A stretch of 36,280 nt of DNA from Thermoplasmatales archaeon (lineage in GTDB: Archaea; Thermoplasmatota; Thermoplasmata; Thermoplasmatales; GCA-001856825), in assembly GCA_026127935.1 (NCBI GenBank), contig JAJSLL010000018.1:1-36280 (forward strand). Reading direction: 5' to 3'. Positions 32,223 through 36,280 of this stretch are shown piece after piece; positions within the stretch are counted from its first letter, which is position 1; each line of letters starts with the position of its first letter. The notes beneath the pieces were generated by a model that searched no databases, was not told the origin of the DNA, and worked only from the letters and a program-made list of their open reading frames with translations. Both the position numbers and the translations under genes were made by a program.

Positions 32223-32276
32223 TTGACTACATATTATTTACGATAAAAAATTTAATGTTGGTCGCCTTTTCTACCT
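32223..32276. promoter_or_regulatory. Divergent coaBC / cysS promoter region
   Basis: The 54-bp gap has AAAAAATTTAATG at about 32244-32256, placed 20-33 nt before the cysS ATG, and AT-rich sequence usable as a TATA box on the other strand. Both genes seem to have very short leaders. Confidence 0.45.
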
Positions 32277-33626
32277 ATGGAAGTAAAGGATACCCTCTCC
32301 TCCACTATGAAAACTGTGGAAACAAGGGAAGGAAAGAGGATGAACATGTTTGTGTGCGGACCAACAGTTCAAGACAGACCGCACATGGGTCATGCAAGGA
32401 CCTACATTTTTTACGATGTTCTTGCAAGATATCTAAGGTACAAAGGGGTTAGGCTCTTTTATCTCATGAATATAACAGACATCGAGGATCACATAATTAC
32501 GAAGATGCAGGAGACCGGCCAGAGTTGGGAACAGATAACGGCAACAAATTCTGCCGAGTTCTTCAATATTATGGGACGGTTAAAGAACAATTCCGTCAAC
32601 TACTATGCATTCGCAACGGACTACATAGAGGAGATAATTTCTCAGATTTCAAGACTTATAAAGAGAGGATACGCCTATGAGATTTCTGACGGAGTATACT
32701 ATCGCGCAAGGAAATTCAAGGACTACGGAAAGCTTTCAAAACAGAATTTGGATCAGCTAATGACGGGGGCAAGGGTGGAGATCAACGAAGAAAAAGAAGA
32801 TCCACTAGATTTTGCATTGTGGAAAAAGAAGAAGGTAGGGGAGCCTTTCTGGTCCAGTCCCTGGGGGGAAGGAAGACCGGGATGGCACATAGAGGATACA
32901 GCAATAACAGAATCCATTTTCGGTCCCAGGTATGACATTCATGGCGGTGCAAAGGACCTCATTTTCCCGCACCACGAGTCAGAGATAGCTCAGATGGAAG
33001 TCATATCCCGCAAGAAACCAATTGTGAAGTACTGGATTCATACGGGTCACCTGAACGTTGACGACATCAAGATGAGCAAGAGTCTCAAGAATTTCATCAC
33101 TATTGAGGAATCTCTAAAGACATACTGGCCGGAAGCGATAAGGATAATGATGCTCTCGATACGCTATAATTCTGCAGTGAACTTCGATGAAAAATCAATA
33201 ATTGACGCGCAAGGGATTGCGGAGAAGATTTCCATACTTCAGCACAGGGTCAACGGCTCAGATGCAAGAAAGTCACAACATTCAAGTGAGATCGTTGGAA
33301 GACTGTTTGAGCCGATGGAGGACGACATGAACGTCCCTGAATCGATGGTGAGGATAGTCAGCTTTGTAAAAGATTCTCTTGCAAAGCCACACCTAGACGA
33401 AGAGGAAAAGGGTGAAATAAAATTTATTCTTGGGGAGATTGAGAAGGTTATAGGAATCGTCCATCTTCCGCCACTTCCCGAGAAATCGATGCAAGTTCTG
33501 TTGGACCTGAGGAACGAGCTGAGGAAGGGGGGAGATTACGGATCTGCCGACAGGATAAGGGACTCGCTTAAATCTCTCGGAATTCATATAGAGGATACAG
33601 CAGAAGGGAGTTATCTATGGTGGTAG
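32277..33626 (+). CDS. cysS: Cysteinyl-tRNA synthetase
   Basis: This 449-residue class I synthetase charges tRNA-Cys. Motifs are FVCGPTVQDRPHMGHARTY (HIGH region, with zinc ligand C27), WHIEDTAI (203-210), DIHGGAKDLIFPHHESE (220-236) and KMSKSLKNF (265-273). Of the four zinc ligands known from E. coli (C28, C209, H234, E238), C27, H232 and E236 are present but the second cysteine is aspartate D207. The active-site zinc binds the cysteine thiol, so the change is unusual. It is the first gene of an operon with NAD-salvage genes. Confidence 0.95.
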   Translation: MEVKDTLSSTMKTVETREGKRMNMFVCGPTVQDRPHMGHARTYIFYDVLARYLRYKGVRLFYLMNITDIEDHIITKMQETGQSWEQITATNSAEFFNIMGRLKNNSVNYYAFATDYIEEIISQISRLIKRGYAYEISDGVYYRARKFKDYGKLSKQNLDQLMTGARVEINEEKEDPLDFALWKKKKVGEPFWSSPWGEGRPGWHIEDTAITESIFGPRYDIHGGAKDLIFPHHESEIAQMEVISRKKPIVKYWIHTGHLNVDDIKMSKSLKNFITIEESLKTYWPEAIRIMMLSIRYNSAVNFDEKSIIDAQGIAEKISILQHRVNGSDARKSQHSSEIVGRLFEPMEDDMNVPESMVRIVSFVKDSLAKPHLDEEEKGEIKFILGEIEKVIGIVHLPPLPEKSMQVLLDLRNELRKGGDYGSADRIRDSLKSLGIHIEDTAEGSYLWW

Positions 33627-34144
33627 AATTTGACGTCATTGTTTCAATAGACCTGATCAATGATTTTGTCACTGGAAAACTTGGGCGTCCTAAATTCAAG
33701 AAAGTGGTGAAGGCAACTAGGGAGTTGATAGAAGGGAGCAGAAAGTTCACTGTTCTTGTGCAGGACTCACATTCAAGGGGTGATCCGGAAATCAGGGTCT
33801 GGGGAAATCATGCCATGGAGGGAAAGAAGGGTTCTGAGACTGTCCCAGAACTGAAGGGGATCGCGCAGGTGATAAAGAAGCATACCTACGATGCTTTCTT
33901 CAATACGAATCTAGAGGAAGTCCTAGTTAAACATGGTGTGAAGAGAGCAATATTCTGCGGAGTTGTTACCGATATATGCATCGTTCACTCAGTAGCTTCA
34001 GCTTTCTTCAGAGGATTCCGTCCCATAATTGTTGAGGAATGTACGGACGCATACTCTCCAACCGAAAAGAAAAGGGTTCTTGAATATATGAGGAAGAATT
34101 ACGGAGCAAAAATAATATCTCTCAGGGATATCCTGCCAAAATGA
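33617..34144 (+). CDS. pncA: Nicotinamidase-like isochorismatase-family hydrolase
   Basis: A 175-residue cysteine hydrolase. The catalytic triad can be placed as the aspartate in VSIDLINDF, the lysine in IKKHTYDAFF and the cysteine in GVVTDICIVHSV, the family pattern G-xxTDxCV. The usual product is nicotinate from nicotinamide. The next gene encodes nicotinate phosphoribosyltransferase, which strongly supports that reaction. It overlaps cysS by 10 nt and pncB through an ATGA. Confidence 0.88.
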   Translation: MVVEFDVIVSIDLINDFVTGKLGRPKFKKVVKATRELIEGSRKFTVLVQDSHSRGDPEIRVWGNHAMEGKKGSETVPELKGIAQVIKKHTYDAFFNTNLEEVLVKHGVKRAIFCGVVTDICIVHSVASAFFRGFRPIIVEECTDAYSPTEKKRVLEYMRKNYGAKIISLRDILPK

Positions 34145-35304
34145 AAAATATAGCTTCCGCTGAGGAAATCACAAGTCTGAAGACTACGGATATTTATTTC
34201 ATCAGGGCCAGGGAAGTCTTGAAGAAGATCGGTTTCAATCCTCAGGTTGTGATGGAGGTCACGTGTTCCTCAAGGGAGCTGCCGTGGATAGCGCTGTCAG
34301 GTCTGGATGACCTGACCTCATTACTCAAGGGAAAGAAGGTCGATGTTTATGCCCTTCCAGAGGGAACTGTCTTTCCTTCTAGGGACGTTAACGGTATACC
34401 CATACCCGCGGTGAAGATTGTTGGAAAGTACCTTGATTTTGGAATGCTCGAGACTCCAATGTTAGGTGCTCTTTCGCAGGCATCAGGTATCGCGACCAAG
34501 GCATCATATTTCAAGAAGAGAATAGGCAACATCCCTCTCCTATCTTTTGGAGTGAGAAGGATGCATCCTGCACTCGCACCTCTGATAGACAGGAACTCGT
34601 ATCTTGGGGGGTGCGACAAGGTATCAAGCATAATTGGTGCACAAAGGATTGGGCTAAAGCCAGAGGGGACAATGCCTCATTCCCTACTTCTCCTCGTAGG
34701 AGAGGAAAGGGGGTGGAAGCTCTATGACGAAGTTATAGAGATTGGAGCGATCAGAGTAGCTTTGGTAGACACATACGGTGATGAGAAAGAGTCTTCTCTA
34801 CGAGCTGCTGAAGCCATAAAGGGGCTAAATGCAGTAAGGTTGGATACCCCATCTTCTAGAAGGGGAAATTTCGCAGATATAATCAGAGAAGTGAGGTGGG
34901 AGCTTGACAGACACGGAAAGAGGAATGTCGGTATCATAGTGTCAGGTGGAATTAAGGAAGATGATATCGAGGAACTCAAGAAAGCCGGGGTTTCAGGATT
35001 CGGAATCGGAACAGCAATCTCAAGCGCGGCTGCGATAGATTTTGCGATGGACATAGTCAAAATAGAGAAAAAAGATAAGACAAAGAAGGGTAAGTATTCC
35101 GGAAGCAAAAACGTATTCAGATGCAAGAAATGCCACTCTTTCCTAGTATCCGTTAATGCCGAAGAAAAATGCCAAAAAGACGGGTCTAGCATGGAGAGCG
35201 TCTTTGAGAAAATTGTTGATAAAGGAAAAGTGGTCTACACGGAAAAACTGAGGGAGAGCAGAGAGTACGTCTTAAAGCAGCTAGGGTGGTTTGAATTATC
35301 CTAG
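34141..35304 (+). CDS. pncB: Nicotinate phosphoribosyltransferase
   Basis: This 387-residue enzyme makes nicotinate mononucleotide from nicotinate and PRPP for NAD salvage. MEVTCSSRELPW, FGVRRMHPALAPLIDR (with the H and R of the active site) and GTMPHSLLLL are typical of the archaeal form known structurally from Thermoplasma acidophilum. IIVSGGIKEDDIEEL is the phosphate-binding region. Like that protein it has a C-terminal Cys-rich module (FRCKKCHSFL ... KCQKDG) that probably binds zinc. It is also the source of the nicotinate nucleotide used by CobT. Confidence 0.94.
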   Translation: MKNIASAEEITSLKTTDIYFIRAREVLKKIGFNPQVVMEVTCSSRELPWIALSGLDDLTSLLKGKKVDVYALPEGTVFPSRDVNGIPIPAVKIVGKYLDFGMLETPMLGALSQASGIATKASYFKKRIGNIPLLSFGVRRMHPALAPLIDRNSYLGGCDKVSSIIGAQRIGLKPEGTMPHSLLLLVGEERGWKLYDEVIEIGAIRVALVDTYGDEKESSLRAAEAIKGLNAVRLDTPSSRRGNFADIIREVRWELDRHGKRNVGIIVSGGIKEDDIEELKKAGVSGFGIGTAISSAAAIDFAMDIVKIEKKDKTKKGKYSGSKNVFRCKKCHSFLVSVNAEEKCQKDGSSMESVFEKIVDKGKVVYTEKLRESREYVLKQLGWFELS

Positions 35305-35870
35305 TTTCTGGATTTAAGCCTTATTCGAAATTCAAGAGAAATCCCTCAGGAGAGATAGCAGAACTTCTGGACGGTTCTTATTTCAAAGGAAGGGAAGTAG
35401 TTGGTTTGAATCTGGAAGTAAAGCACTCTGACTTAGATAAAGAATATCTTGAGGAAATCAAGAAGGATTACGACACAATAATCAACACTGGAATATCACC
35501 AGGCAGGAATGCGATCGGTGTTGAGAAAATTGCCTTAAACTGGCAGGACGATATGAAGGATGAGGACGGTCTCTCTGCAAGAGTGGGGCGAATTGTGAAG
35601 GATGCGCCGGATGGCCTCTTTTCCAGGCTACAGACGGAGGAAATTTTGCACTCTCTGAGGTCGGCAAAGATTCCATCCGAGCTATCATTCTCAGCGGGCA
35701 CGTTCGTCTGCAACAAGATTTTCTATTATTCTCTATATTACACAAAGGTGAAGGCGGGGTTCATTCATTTTCCGCTAGATTCGGAGAGTTCGCTCGATGG
35801 AAGATACCCTACCATGAGCATAGACAATATGATAAAATCTATTGAAATGGTTATTCAGAAGACGATATAG
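35295..35870 (+). CDS. pcp: Pyroglutamyl peptidase I with probable ATT start
   Basis: This C15 cysteine peptidase removes N-terminal pyroglutamate. Counting from ATT at 35295 it has 191 residues and the triad is E77 (GVEKIALN), C139 (SAGTFVCNKIFY) and H158 (GFIHFPL). The N-terminal ILVSGFKPYSK...NPSGEIAELL matches the family start ILVTGFEPFGG...NPS. An in-frame TGA immediately precedes this ATT, and the next usual start (TTG 35406) would delete this conserved N-terminus. AGGGTGG lies five bases before the ATT, inside the end of pncB, so an ATT initiator with translational coupling is the best reading. A sequencing error is the alternative. Confidence 0.85.
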   Translation: MILVSGFKPYSKFKRNPSGEIAELLDGSYFKGREVVGLNLEVKHSDLDKEYLEEIKKDYDTIINTGISPGRNAIGVEKIALNWQDDMKDEDGLSARVGRIVKDAPDGLFSRLQTEEILHSLRSAKIPSELSFSAGTFVCNKIFYYSLYYTKVKAGFIHFPLDSESSLDGRYPTMSIDNMIKSIEMVIQKTI

Positions 35871-35871
35871 C

Positions 35872-36021
35872 CTACTGGCCGCCTCTCTTTTCCTTAGCCT
35901 TCATTCTAAGTTCGTGGCTGCTGCACTTCCTGCAGGTGGTAGATCTAACTGGGTTGGACGCATAGCAGTTCATGCATATTTTCTTATTGAATAGTCTGTC
36001 GGTCGCTTCCTTGAAAGGCAT
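35872..36021 (-). CDS. rpl40e: Ribosomal protein L40e
   Basis: A 49-residue zinc-finger ribosomal protein of the archaeal large subunit. [20 protein letters not shown] starts with the L40e pattern, and the four cysteines C16, C19, C30 and C33 form the zinc site (CMNC ... CRKC), followed by [13 protein letters not shown], compare the LRPKAKERRG tail of the family. It converges on pcp with one base between the stops. A TATA element lies about 20-29 nt before the ATG. Confidence 0.93.
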   Translation of the reverse strand: MPFKEATDRLFNKKICMNCYASNPVRSTTCRKCSSHELRMKAKEKRGGQ

Positions 36022-36040
36022 TCGTTCGTAATCAGCACTC

Positions 36041-36050
36041 TATATAAATT
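36041..36050 (-). promoter_or_regulatory. TATA element of the L40e gene
   Basis: The minus strand reads AATTTATATA here, 20-29 nt from the ATG at 36021, which is the spacing for a leaderless archaeal transcript. Confidence 0.55.
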
Positions 36051-36201
36051 CTCTTCCATTTTGACAGCGAAGAGTCGTTCTTCAAGATCACTGGACAATT
36101 ATTAAGAAAATTAGGAGTCGATTAGTTAGTTGACTGAGCTCAATTCTCCAGCAAGCTCGCATCTGGGAAAATTTTTAATAAATATTTCAATTCAATTAGG
36201 A

Positions 36202-36280
36202 ATGTCTACGGGTACATTGAAACTGGCAATTTTCGTATCATTTTCTTCAGTATTCACTGTACTTACGGTTCTCTTGGCAA
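36202..36280 (+). CDS. N-terminus of an unidentified membrane protein
   Basis: Twenty-six codons are visible before the window ends, starting MSTGTLKLAIFVSFSSVFTV and staying hydrophobic. This looks like a first transmembrane helix or signal anchor. A TTTTTAATAAATATT stretch at about 36170-36184 could be its TATA box. The family cannot be decided; an S component of an ECF transporter would fit the look of the N-terminus, but this is a guess. Confidence 0.45.
   Translation, partial: MSTGTLKLAIFVSFSSVFTVLTVLLA

Overview
The window reads as chromosomal DNA of an acidophilic euryarchaeon of the Thermoplasmatales (Thermoplasma / Ferroplasma / Cuniculiplasma type). Many genes start at or very near the probable transcription start, with an AT-rich TATA element about 25-30 nt upstream of the ATG. 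The gene set is archaeal: ribosomal protein L40e, RNase P subunit Rnp4, an archaeal bifunctional FBP aldolase/phosphatase, CobY instead of CobU, pantoate kinase, and an archaeal nicotinate phosphoribosyltransferase with a C-terminal Cys-rich domain. No genus can be fixed from the sequence alone. I see no rRNA, tRNA, CRISPR array, insertion sequence or prophage. The one selfish element is an intein.

Layout. (1) 1-10433, minus strand: the 5' end of an FBP aldolase/phosphatase gene at the left edge, then a 10-kb co-directional series that in transcription order is sufC, sufB (interrupted by a 360-residue intein), sufD, sufS, sufU, a MeaB-type GTPase, a small membrane protein with an apparent frameshift, a seven-helix membrane protein, and a divergent cytochrome bd oxidase (cydA, cydB-like). 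(2) 10434-10523: divergent promoter region with a perfect inverted repeat over the TATA box of a SufR-like Fe-S-sensing regulator. (3) 10524-13934, plus strand: sufR, queE, AMMECR1 protein, pyrC, rnp4. (4) 13906-17912: a small unknown protein, two methyltransferases, purM, a 2-Cys peroxiredoxin and an acylphosphatase. (5) 18340-30064: a cobalamin locus of two divergent transcription units, cobS-cobY-cbiB-cobD-cobQ leftward and cobT-APC permease-cbiA rightward, followed by a BtuFCD-type importer. (6) 30233-32222, minus: pantoate kinase and CoaBC (coenzyme A synthesis). (7) 32277-35870, plus: cysS, nicotinamidase-like hydrolase, nicotinate phosphoribosyltransferase and a pyroglutamyl peptidase that seems to start on ATT. 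(8) Right edge: ribosomal protein L40e (minus) and the start of a membrane protein (plus).

How it fits together. The SUF genes build Fe-S clusters and are probably repressed by the divergent SufR-like protein when clusters are plentiful. The bd oxidase genes lie downstream in the same direction. The cobalamin genes cover amidation of the corrin ring, aminopropanol arm attachment and lower-ligand assembly, and the BtuFCD system would import corrinoids. No ring-building (precorrin/cobalt-precorrin) genes are in the window, so either they lie elsewhere or the cell salvages incomplete corrinoids. MeaB normally serves the B12-dependent methylmalonyl-CoA mutase, which gives a possible user of the cofactor.

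The most interesting points are the SufR-type operator architecture, the SufB intein with a probably dead homing endonuclease, the oxidase cluster with two unassigned membrane proteins, the shared 13-mer in two cobalamin promoters with a 48-codon leader ORF, an amino acid permease homologue inside the cobalamin unit, loss of a zinc-ligand cysteine in CysRS, and the ATT start of the peptidase gene.
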